Position numbers and translations under genes: made by a program. The notes below the pieces were generated by a model. It made no database searches. It had not been told where the DNA came from and was given only the letters and a program-made list of their open reading frames with translations. From Lachnospiraceae bacterium (GTDB lineage: Bacteria; Bacillota; Clostridia; Lachnospirales; Lachnospiraceae): 64,000 nucleotides of DNA. Below are positions 20,528 to 28,528 of this stretch, in pieces (position 1 is the first letter of the stretch; each line of letters begins with the position of its first letter). The stretch is taken from the NCBI GenBank assembly GCA_021628825.1, contig JAJXRY010000001.1:682001-746000 (forward strand), written 5' to 3'.

Positions 20528-20853
20528 TATGCAGCCTGATCATTAATAAAGCTCTGTGCAATGCAGTAATTTACAATTCCAAGACCAAAAATGGAAAGAA
20601 TCAGAAATAAAACAGCATTACTGCCATTCTTCACACTATCAATCTTCTGTCCCATCCGATAGTTCCAATAGAACAAATAAATACCGCAAGTAAGCAATGA
20701 GAATAAAAATGCCATACCGCCTGAGGTCTGATAGGTATCGTCCGGAGTTGCCATATTCATTTCATTTGTCAGACAGATAAACCAGTAAATACCATAGATA
20801 CCAAAGGTAATAATGGAAAAGATAATGCACAATGCAATGTTACGATTTTTCAT
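20527..20853 (-). CDS. DUF4234 membrane protein
   Basis: 108 residues, three hydrophobic segments, with the paired family motif TFGIYGIYWFICLTNEMN and LLTCGIYLFYWNYRMGQKID. Function unknown. GAGGAGG lies ahead of the ATG. Pairing with DUF2752 in one two-gene operon fits other Clostridia, where both occur with membrane or pilus-like genes. Confidence 0.85.
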   Translation of the reverse strand: MKNRNIALCIIFSIITFGIYGIYWFICLTNEMNMATPDDTYQTSGGMAFLFSLLTCGIYLFYWNYRMGQKIDSVKNGSNAVLFLILSIFGLGIVNYCIAQSFINDQAA

Positions 20854-20888
20854 TGCAAATCCTCCTCTCTGAAGTTTATTTACTTATA

Positions 20889-20917
20889 TATATACTGGAT
20901 GTTGTCGAAAAATGCAA
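20889..20917 (-). promoter_or_regulatory. Promoter of the DUF4234-DUF2752 pair
   Basis: Minus strand: -35 TTGCAT (20912-20917), 17-bp spacer, -10 TATATA (20889-20894). The 298-bp divergent region to gltA is otherwise A/T-rich with long T tracts and no further feature I can support. Confidence 0.5.
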
Positions 20918-21151
20918 TATATATATTATAAATATTAAATTTTTTTGTAAACATTTCCTTTTTTTACTTGCCTGCTGTTTTTTTTCTGTGATATATTATT
21001 TATGTCAACTTTTTCTACGTTATTCTATCAGCGTGTGGAATTACAATATCCCTTTTTATAATTTATACTTTTTGAACCTGCCTGTTAACTGAAAATATTG
21101 ATTTCTTATTTACAATTTAAAATAATCTCAGTAGTAGAAAGGAGTACAGCA

Positions 21152-22523
21152 ATGGCCGATACAAATATTTTTTCACAGATCACTCCAGACATCATCCGGC
21201 TGGCACAGAAAAGCGAATCCGCAGATATCATTGATACAGAATTATTTACCAGATATGATGTCAAACGCGGTCTGCGTGACCTGAACGGCAAGGGTGTTCT
21301 TGCCGGTTTTGACCACAATCTCTGATGTACGTGCAACCGAAATCATTAACGGGGAATCCCATCCCTGCCACGGAAGGCTTTTTTATCGCGGTTATGATGT
21401 GAAGGATCTGGTAAACGGATTTACAGGTGACGGACGCTTTGGCTTTGAGGAGGTTGCTTACCTGCTCCTGTTTGATGAGCTTCCGAATGAAGAAGAGCTG
21501 ACTATGTTCCGTTCCCTTCTGTCTACCTACCGCAGTCTTCCAACTGGCTTTGTACGGGATATCATCATGAAGGCACCCAGCCAGGATATGATGAACACTC
21601 TTGCAAGAAGCGTGCTTACCTTATATTCCTATGATGACCGTGCAGATGATGTATCTCTTCCCAATGTGTTACGGCAGTGTCTGCAGCTGATCAGTCTGTT
21701 CCCGCTGCTTTCGATCTACGGTTATCAGGCATATTGTCATTATCATGATGGTAAAAGCCTGTTCATTCACCGCCCGGATCCTGCTCTTTCCACTGCGGAG
21801 AACATCCTTCACCTGTTAAGACCTGACAGCCAGTACACCCCTCTGGAGGCTAAGCTTCTGGACATTGCCCTGGTTCTACATATGGAACATGGTGGTGGTA
21901 ATAACTCTTCCTTCACGACCCATGTTGTAACCTCCTCTCTCACCGATACCTATTCCGTCATTGCCGCTGCAATCGGTTCCCTGAAAGGCCCCCGGCATGG
22001 TGGTGCAAATATTAAGGTTGTTAAAATGTTCGATGAAATGAAACGGGAAGTCAAAGACTGGACGAACGAAGATGAAGTCGCAGATTATCTTCGCAGACTT
22101 CTTCACAAGGATGCGTTTGATCATGCCGGTCTTATCTATGGTGTGGGGCATGCAATTTATTCCAAATCCGATCCAAGAGCGGTCATTTTCAAGTCCTTCG
22201 TGGAAAAGCTCTCCGCAGAAAAACATCTGGAAAAGGAATTTGCCCTGTATTCGCTTGTTGAAAATCTGGCTCCGAAGGTTATTGCCAATGAGCGTCAGAT
22301 GTATAAAGGCGTAAGCATCAACGTTGACTTCTATTCCGGCTTCGTTTATCAGATGCTTGGACTTCCTTTAGAGCTCTATACACCGATCTTTGCCATTGCG
22401 CGTATTGTCGGCTGGAGTGCACACCGTATGGAGGAGCTTGCCAACAATGGAAAAATCATCCGTCCGGCTTATAAGCCAATCACAGAAGATCTTGCTTATG
22501 TAGAAATGAAAAAACGGTGCTGA
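21152..22523 (+). CDS. gltA: Si-type citrate synthase (frameshifted)
   Basis: Condenses oxaloacetate and acetyl-CoA. Conserved active site: HMEHGGGNNSSFT and GPRHGGANIKVVKM with catalytic His residues, YGVGHAIYSKSDPRA, and the catalytic Asp in VNVDFYSGF-like INVDFYSGFVYQML. About 456 residues with the longer N-terminus seen in Clostridia. ATG 21152 lies behind AGAAAGGAG. One added base near 21308 (GGTTTTGACC) splits residues 1-52 from the rest. It is unrelated in fold to the Re-type enzyme at 13346-14771, so the organism carries two routes to citrate. Confidence 0.93.
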
Positions 22524-22537
22524 TGCACCGTTTTTTT
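22509..22537 (+). terminator. Terminator overlapping the gltA stop codon
   Basis: AAAAAACGGTGC pairs with GCACCGTTTTTT across a TGAT loop (22509-22536). The loop begins with the gltA TGA stop codon, so the hairpin's left arm encodes the last codons. Confidence 0.85.
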
Positions 22538-22607
22538 CTTTACTTTCATTGTTTCTCTTATTTTTAATTTATAACCTGTTCCATAATCTGTTTTTAGTAC
22601 TCTTTTA

Positions 22608-24095
22608 TCAGATCTTTCTTTCAAGGAAGCTTAATACCGTCTTTTCCATATCTTCCTTATCGCATTCGGTCTTATGTAATACCGGTGCGGTACGGATCTC
22701 CTGAATAGCGTTCGGTACCGGTACTCCGGAAAGCTTCTCCAATTCATCTACCAATGCAAAGTCCTCCATATTCGCATAGCCTTCATCAATGGCGGTCATG
22801 ACGCTTCTGGTAAACTTATAAGGACTTGCTGTGGAAACCACAACGGTCTTCGTCTGATCTCCGGTCTCCTTCTTATATTTCTTATAAACGGAAGAAGCAA
22901 CTGCGGTATGGGTATCAATGATGTATCCGGTATCCTCATATAAATCATGAATTTCTTTTGCTGTTTCCTGCTCACTTGCATAAGCACCGTAGAAATCCTT
23001 AAGCTCTGCTTTCATCTCTTCGCTGATCGTATAAACACTGGTCTGATTCAGGGATTCCATCAGTTCACGGTTACGGTCTGCATTGTCTCCTGCAATGTGA
23101 TAAATCAGACGTTCCAGATTGCTGGAAATCAGAATATCCATGGAAGGAGAAGTGGTTAATACGAATTCACGGTTCTTATCATAGGTTCCGGTACGGAAGA
23201 AATCATATAAAACCTTGTTTTCGTTGGATGCGCAGATCAGCTTACCGATCGGCACGCCCATCTTCTTTGCATAATAAGCAGCTAAAATATTACCAAAGTT
23301 ACCGGTCGGAACGACCATATTCACAAGCTCACCGTCTTCGATCTGCTCTTCTGCAAGGAGCTTTACATAAGCGTATACATAATAAGCAACCTGAGGAAGG
23401 AGACGACCAATATTAATGGAGTTTGCGGAAGAAAGCTGGAATCCGCTTTCATTTAACTTCTTCTCAAGGTCACGGTCATTAAAGATCTTTTTCACTCCGG
23501 TCTGGGCATCATCAAAGTTACCATGAATGGCTACTACGAAGGTATTCTTGCCCTTCTGGGTAACCATCTGCTTTTCCTGGATCGGGCTGACGCCGTTCTT
23601 CGGATAAAATACAACAATTCTGGTACCCTCTACATCTGCGAATCCTGCAAGAGCTGCCTTACCGGTATCCCCTGAGGTTGCCGTCAGAATCACGATTTCA
23701 TTCGTTACATGATTCTTCTTTGCAGAGGTAGTCAGTAAATGAGGCAGAATGGATAATGCCATATCCTTGAATGCAATCGTTGCACCGTGGAACAGTTCCA
23801 GATAATAAGCATCTTCTGCATGAACCAGAGGAGCGATCTCTTCGGTATCAAACTTCTCATCATAAGCTTTCTCAATACAGTTCTTAAGCTCTTCTTCCGT
23901 AAAATCGGTTAAATACAGCTTCATTACCTCATAGGCAACCTGCTGATATGACATCTGGGAAAGTTCCTTTAAGGATTTGTCCAATGCCGGAATGGATTCC
24001 GGTACAAACAATCCTCCATCTTCAGATAAACCTCTTAAGATTGCTTCTGAAGCCTTCACCTGTTTTCCTGCCGTTCTCGTACTATTATATAACAT
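22608..24095 (-). CDS. thrC: Threonine synthase
   Basis: PLP enzyme converting O-phosphohomoserine to threonine. Intact, 495 residues from ATG 24095: MLYNSTRTAGKQVKASEAIL, the PLP lysine in LFHGATIAFKDMALS, TATSGDTGKAALAGF, SSANSINIGRLLPQ and VVPTGNFGNILAAYYAKK. The open frame continues 39 codons upstream, but the family begins here and AAGGAG precedes this ATG. I looked for a T-box in the leader and saw no GGTGGNACCNCG-like element or long stem-terminator. Confidence 0.95.
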   Translation of the reverse strand: MLYNSTRTAGKQVKASEAILRGLSEDGGLFVPESIPALDKSLKELSQMSYQQVAYEVMKLYLTDFTEEELKNCIEKAYDEKFDTEEIAPLVHAEDAYYLELFHGATIAFKDMALSILPHLLTTSAKKNHVTNEIVILTATSGDTGKAALAGFADVEGTRIVVFYPKNGVSPIQEKQMVTQKGKNTFVVAIHGNFDDAQTGVKKIFNDRDLEKKLNESGFQLSSANSINIGRLLPQVAYYVYAYVKLLAEEQIEDGELVNMVVPTGNFGNILAAYYAKKMGVPIGKLICASNENKVLYDFFRTGTYDKNREFVLTTSPSMDILISSNLERLIYHIAGDNADRNRELMESLNQTSVYTISEEMKAELKDFYGAYASEQETAKEIHDLYEDTGYIIDTHTAVASSVYKKYKKETGDQTKTVVVSTASPYKFTRSVMTAIDEGYANMEDFALVDELEKLSGVPVPNAIQEIRTAPVLHKTECDKEDMEKTVLSFLERKI

Positions 24096-24202
24096 GTCAC
24101 TCAAGCTCCTTAATTCTTCCTGAATTTTATTTATTCTGATGCAACCATCCAGAACTTCATTTGCAAAACAACTGACAGGCAGCTTTTTGCTCATGTGATT
24201 AC

Positions 24203-24231
24203 ATTCTAACATAAAAATACAGGTGAAGCAA
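24203..24231 (-). promoter_or_regulatory. Candidate promoter of thrC
   Basis: Minus strand: TTGCTT (24226-24231), 17-bp spacer, TAGAAT (24203-24208), giving a leader of about 100 nt before the ATG at 24095. Confidence 0.5.
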
Positions 24232-24275
24232 TTTTTTCTCCCAATTTTCCATAATGATTTTGTATAAGTAATTAC

Positions 24276-24836
24276 TCAGCGGAAGAATTCATGCCCTCCA
24301 TGTTCAAACAGCCTGTCCAGGTGATGATCAAACCATGCCATCTTATCACCTTCTGCATACTGTCTTGATGCAAAATAAAGCGCTCCCTCCGTGATGTCTT
24401 CTCCCTTAATGACACGGTCCACGGCTTCCCTGGTTTCCTCTGACACCTTTACCTTCTGGTAGGTTCCGTTTGCCACCGGTGAAAACTGATAGGTTCCTCC
24501 CTCTTTCTGCATCACCACCTCGGTTACGCTGTCCGGGAAATGCTCGTCCGCAACACGGTTTAACACCACTCCGGCCACCAGCATCTTGCCCTCCAGATCT
24601 TCACACCCGGCCTCTGCCTGTACGATACGCAGAAGACACTGGTAATCCGCATCCGACAATTCGCTGCAGGCTTCTTTCTCAAGTACTTTATAATCTACCA
24701 CACGCTGTCCGGACGCCACCAGACTCTGTTGCCGGACCATCGTATCCTTTTCAAGAACATCATAAGCAAATACTTTAATAAAACAAAACAGCAGAGAAAC
24801 ATAAGCTGCCAGATAAATAATCCACTTCTTATTCAT
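24276..24836 (-). CDS. SleB/CwlJ-type cell wall hydrolase
   Basis: Hydrolase_2 family, used in spore cortex lysis during germination. About 186 residues: N-terminal signal or anchor helix KKWIIYLAAYVSLLFCFI, then the catalytic domain with LLRIVQAEAGCEDLEGKM (catalytic Glu), VVLNRVADEHFPDSVTEVV and EGALYFASRQYAEGDKMAWF. ATG 24836 follows GGAAAAAGGTG. There is no peptidoglycan-binding domain, so it is the short form. The presence of this gene supports a spore-forming host, although vegetative relatives exist. Confidence 0.88.
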   Translation of the reverse strand: MNKKWIIYLAAYVSLLFCFIKVFAYDVLEKDTMVRQQSLVASGQRVVDYKVLEKEACSELSDADYQCLLRIVQAEAGCEDLEGKMLVAGVVLNRVADEHFPDSVTEVVMQKEGGTYQFSPVANGTYQKVKVSEETREAVDRVIKGEDITEGALYFASRQYAEGDKMAWFDHHLDRLFEHGGHEFFR

Positions 24837-24998
24837 CACCTTTTTCCTTTCTCCTAATATTCTATACAGCACTTGTCCAAAAATATTTCTAATTATTACT
24901 AATTTAAGAAAAAAATATTTCATTTACAGGTAATTTCGTTCATAATTTCTACAAGTTATGCTATACTGAAAAAAAACACTTAGAAGAAAGGAATCCCC

Positions 24999-25799
24999 AT
25001 GTCGGCAAAAGCTCCCCGGTGTTTATGAAATCACACAAAAAAACGGCACTGTAAAGTACCGTTCATCGCTTACTTATCAAAGTAAACATATCAGTCTTGG
25101 AAGCTATGCTACGAAAGAAGAAGCCCACGCTGCCTATTTACTGGCCCGTAAGCTCCTGTCTGATGATTGCCTTACCCTAACATCCTATTCCGAAACCGGT
25201 TCGGTAATTCCCTTTGAAAAAAATGGGTGATTCTTCTCAATTTCCGTGATAATGGCCTTTACTTTGCAACCCCCATTTATCTCCGCCAGAAATATTTTGA
25301 ATATTATCTTGCTCCGCATACCATTCTGCGTTTCGACCGGGATGATCTGTTTTATTATTCCTCCCACAAGATCATGCAGCGTGGCCGTCACTTTTTCGTT
25401 GCAGACTACGGCATGCAGGTCAATATTGCAAACCGCTACGGCATTAAAAACTATGCGGTAGAAAACCGTGACTATCGTTTCATCAACGGAGATCCCTACG
25501 ATTTCCGCTACGAAAATATTGAGATTCTGAACCGCTATCATGGCGTCCGTGTCCGTAATACAAAAACGGGCATCCGCTATGCTGCCATCATCCATTTAAA
25601 CGGAAACTTCACCATTGGTACCTATCAGAGTGATACCGAGGCTGCCATTGCCTATAACAAAGCCATTGACATTTTAATTAAAAATGGCGTAAGCAGGAAT
25701 TTCACTCCCAATTATATTGAGAATCTCTCTCCCTCTGCCTACGCCGATATTTATTCTGAAATTTCTGTTTCACGTAAAATTCTGGACTACCGTCCCTGA
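24999..25799 (+). CDS. AP2 - degenerate HNH - AP2 DNA-binding protein (frameshifted)
   Basis: About 266 residues. An AP2/ERF-like repeat at the N-terminus (GVYEITQKNGTVKYRSSL, HISLGSYATKEEAHAAYLLA), a middle region ending INGDPYDFRYENIEILNRYH that matches the C-terminal half of HNH homing nucleases (NGD..DNR.ENL), and a second AP2-like repeat (GVRVRNTKTGIRYAAIIHL, TIGTYQSDTEAAIAYNKA). The HNH Asp-His pair is replaced by Tyr-Arg before INGD, so nuclease activity is doubtful. ATG 24999 follows AGAAAGGA; breaks in CCCC near 25016 and A6 near 25222. Probably a domesticated regulator. Confidence 0.72.
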
Positions 25800-25800
25800 C

Positions 25801-26877
25801 CTACTTCATGGAATAATCTACAAAGCTGATGATATACGAGCCGCCATTCTCAATTCCGGAAAGGGAAAGATCCGTGGCATACCGCAACATGTTTAAACTC
25901 ATACGGATATTCCGGAAGCGGAGCTGTATCATTCAGCAGCACATCATAATCCGTGAGTAATCCTTCCGGCCGGATCTTTTCTGACAGCCATTGTTCATTT
26001 CCATACAGAATCGCATGATAGCCGTCATACCGGATCGTCTGCAGAAAGGCTTCCGCAATCCGGCTTCTCTGATCTACGGAAAGTGTGTCGGTTCTTGCGG
26101 TATCATTCGTAATTTCTTCCATGACAAGTGCCACCGGATAACGGATCGTATAGGACTGTAACTGATTAATCACAAAGTTGGCTTCATCGACAGCCTCTGT
26201 CACACTCACCGCCTGAGAATAAAACGTAACGCCGATATCCAGATCCGCCTTCTTCGCTGCTTCCATATAATCCGTAAACTGTTCATCCAGTGAAATCACA
26301 CCGCTTTCATAGCCTCTTCCACCGACCTTTAACATCACGAAATCAATGCCGTTTCGTTTCAGCCAGTCAAAGTCTACCTTTCCGTTATTCTTGGATAATT
26401 CCACACCGAGCCTGGAAGTTTTTCTCACCAGCCGGATAATATCCCATCTGATCATTTACAATTTTAAATTTTTTTGTAAAATCTATAGAATTCTTCTGTA
26501 CATCCTCATAGGCAGGATCCTCCGTTGGTGTCGGCGATGGGGACGGTTCTTCGGACGGGGAAGGGAAGGAGACGGAGATTCTTCTATCACTTCACCTTCA
26601 TTCCGGCCTCCATACATATTCCAGAAGTCCAGATCTTCGGAACGCAGTCCTGTGTTCTCTCCCGTTTCTCCATTTTTCTCCGTCACTTAAATCCACTGCC
26701 TCGACAACGGGTGTCGGGGGTAACCTTTGCAGCCGTTGTCCGATTGCTGCGTGTATTCTGGGAAACCACCACAAGAATCACGATGAGCACAATCCCTGCC
26801 ATGGCAATAATCGTATAAATCACAGGAAGACTTAAGCCTCTGTCGTTATCGTCATCATCATAATTGGAATATTTCAT
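25801..26877 (-). CDS. Membrane-anchored GH25-like (lysozyme fold) protein with altered active site (frameshifted)
   Basis: Reconstructed about 355 residues: acidic start MKYSNYDDDDNDRG, one membrane helix (VIYTIIAMAGIVLIVILVVV), a Ser/Pro/Glu-rich spacer, then a GH25 barrel: RLGVELSKNNGKVDFDWLK, FVMLKVGGRGYESG, DIGVTFYSQAVSVTEAVDEA, YPVALVMEEI and YGNEQWLS. GH25 muramidases carry Asp in the first strand (GIDVS) and D-x-E in the third (LDVE); here these read GVELS and LVMEE, so both Asp positions differ. Breaks near 26690, 26560, 26470 and 25880. It may bind rather than cut peptidoglycan. Confidence 0.72.
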
Positions 26878-26967
26878 ACACAACCTTCTTTTTTTACTGT
26901 TTCTTATCCGCACAGGTAATTTTTCCTTTTCTTGATCTTTCTCTTTCGCACATTGTACCATAGATTC

Positions 26968-27978
26968 ATGTTCCGATACAAACAAAAAAAGATTAAAAAC
27001 TCTATATTGCCCTCCTTTTTATCCGGTGAGCTCCTTCTCGGAATGACCGGCTGCAAACCGCTGCCTGTGCAGGTATCCGCAACCGGCTTTTTAATTTTGA
27101 TACATTTATTTCCGTTACCATCTACGATGCAGAGAATGAAGAGCGTGGAAATGAGCTGTTAGAGGGCTGCATGTCTTTGGCTGAACACTATGAAAAATCT
27201 ATACAGCAAGAGCATTCCGACAAGCGACATTTCCCGGATCAACGCCAACCCCGGTGAGTACATTACCGTAGATTCCGATACGATTACTTTATTACAGACG
27301 GCATGCGATTATGCATCCCTCTCCGATGGCGCCATTGACCCTTCCATCGGTGCGGTGTCATCCCTTTGGGATTTCCATGAAACAACCAATCCTGCTATCC
27401 CTTCGGATGACATTCTTTCCGAAGCTTTAACCCATGTCGATTACCGTAAGATTTCCATAAAGAACCAACAGGTAAAGCTTACTGAAGAAGGAATGGCCCT
27501 TGATCTTGGTTTCATTGCCAAGGGCTATATTGCTGACCGTATGAAGGAATATCTGTCCGGTGAGGGAGTGAAAAGTGCGATCATCAGCCTTGGCGGCAAC
27601 ATCCTTGCCATTGGAGAAAAGCCTGACGGTTCTCCGTTCCATGTGGGAATCCAAAAGCCCTTTGCCGATACCGGTACTGCCCTGCTTACGGTTGAGGATT
27701 CGAACCGCAGCGTGGTTTCTTCCGGAAATTACGAACGCTATTTTGAGGTGAATGGCGTTCTCTATCATCATATTCTTTCTACCGAAAATGGCTATCCGGT
27801 AAACAGCGGTCTGTCCCAGGTAACCATTTTAAGTGATGACTCCGTTACCGGTGATGCCCTATCTACGTTATGTTTCATCCTTGGCTATGAGAAAGCCACC
27901 ACCCTGCTCAAAAATTATCCTGATGTTCAGGCAATCTTCGTTCTGGATGATGGCTCGGTTGTTTCTTATAATTATTAA
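26968..27978 (+). CDS. apbE: FAD:protein FMN transferase ApbE (lipoprotein, frameshifted)
   Basis: Transfers FMN from FAD to Thr/Ser of target flavoproteins outside the membrane, such as RnfG/RnfD. A lipoprotein signal ends LLLGMTGC; then FNFDTFISVTIYDAENEER, the core DGAIDPSIGAVSSLWDFHE, LDLGFIAKGYIADRM, SLGGNILAIGEKPDG, STENGYPVNSGLSQVTI and the metal/FAD motif TGDALSTLCFILGYEKA. Breaks near 27093 and 27195. The ATG at 26968 has a poor ribosome site, so the start is uncertain. It is divergent from the GH25-like gene. The Rnf operon 6 kb away supplies obvious substrates. Confidence 0.92.
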
Positions 27979-27999
27979 TATCAAGCTCTAATCCTCTAT

Positions 28000-28302
28000 T
28001 TACTCTATTGTAAGTATGTCTACAAATCCGGTAATCTCAAATACTTCCTGAATCATCTCACTGACATGAATGACCTTCATTGTTCCTTTGGTATTCATCA
28101 GCTTCTGTATTTTCAGAAGAACCCGCAGACCGGCTGATGAGATATATTCAAGTCCCTTAAGATCAAATACAAGCTCCTTCGTATCCGTTAATTCCTTCTC
28201 TGCAAAGGCATCCAGCTCCGGAGCAGTTGTTGTATCCAATCTTCCGGTTAAGAATATGGTGTCCTTGGTTCCTTCCCTTTTCTTTTCGATATTTAATCTC
28301 AT
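28000..28302 (-). CDS. STAS-domain anti-sigma factor antagonist
   Basis: About 100-residue STAS protein of the SpoIIAA/RsbV type: DTIFLTGRLDTTTAPELDA, LVFDLKGLEYISSAGLRVLL, ending VFEITGFVDILTIE. The Ser in YISSAGLR is the residue usually phosphorylated by a partner kinase. No kinase or sigma gene lies next to it, so it is an orphan whose partner must be elsewhere. ATG 28302 is chosen because GGAGGAAAAAG precedes it; the upstream in-frame ATG at 28380 lacks support. Confidence 0.88.
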   Translation of the reverse strand: MRLNIEKKREGTKDTIFLTGRLDTTTAPELDAFAEKELTDTKELVFDLKGLEYISSAGLRVLLKIQKLMNTKGTMKVIHVSEMIQEVFEITGFVDILTIE

Positions 28303-28455
28303 TGCTTTTTCCTCCTTTTTCTTAAACACACAATCAAGTATATCATTCATATAGGAGCCCTGAAAAGTATTTTTTGTCATTCTTTATCGTTCAGATGACG
28401 TTGGAGTAAATTTCAATTTCAATTGCAATCCCAAGCCACCCGAAGATCACCCCTG

Positions 28456-28492
28456 TGTTCAGGCAATCTCCGTTCTGGATGATGGCTCGGTT
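28456..28492 (+). pseudogene. Remnant duplicate of the apbE 3' end
   Basis: 37 bases here match 27924-27960, the last coding part of apbE, with one mismatch, and the match weakens into GTTTCTTATAAT versus ATTTCATAATC. It is preceded by unrelated sequence and has no reading frame of its own. The stretch 28311-28529 otherwise holds nothing I can support. Confidence 0.7.
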
Positions 28493-28528
28493 ATTTCATA
28501 ATCACTTAATTTTTGCAACACTTAGCAA

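Noticed and set aside
1..22523. Calling split genes such as ftsK, metY, pckA and gltA pseudogenes
   Set aside because: All motifs are retained and each break sits in a homopolymer, so single-base sequence error is the simpler explanation.
22608..24212. Longer thrC start at 24212
   Set aside because: The extra 39 residues are not part of the family and the candidate promoter -10 overlaps this start.
24095..24230. T-box leader before thrC
   Set aside because: No T-box sequence, specifier loop or antiterminator/terminator pair could be found in the short leader.
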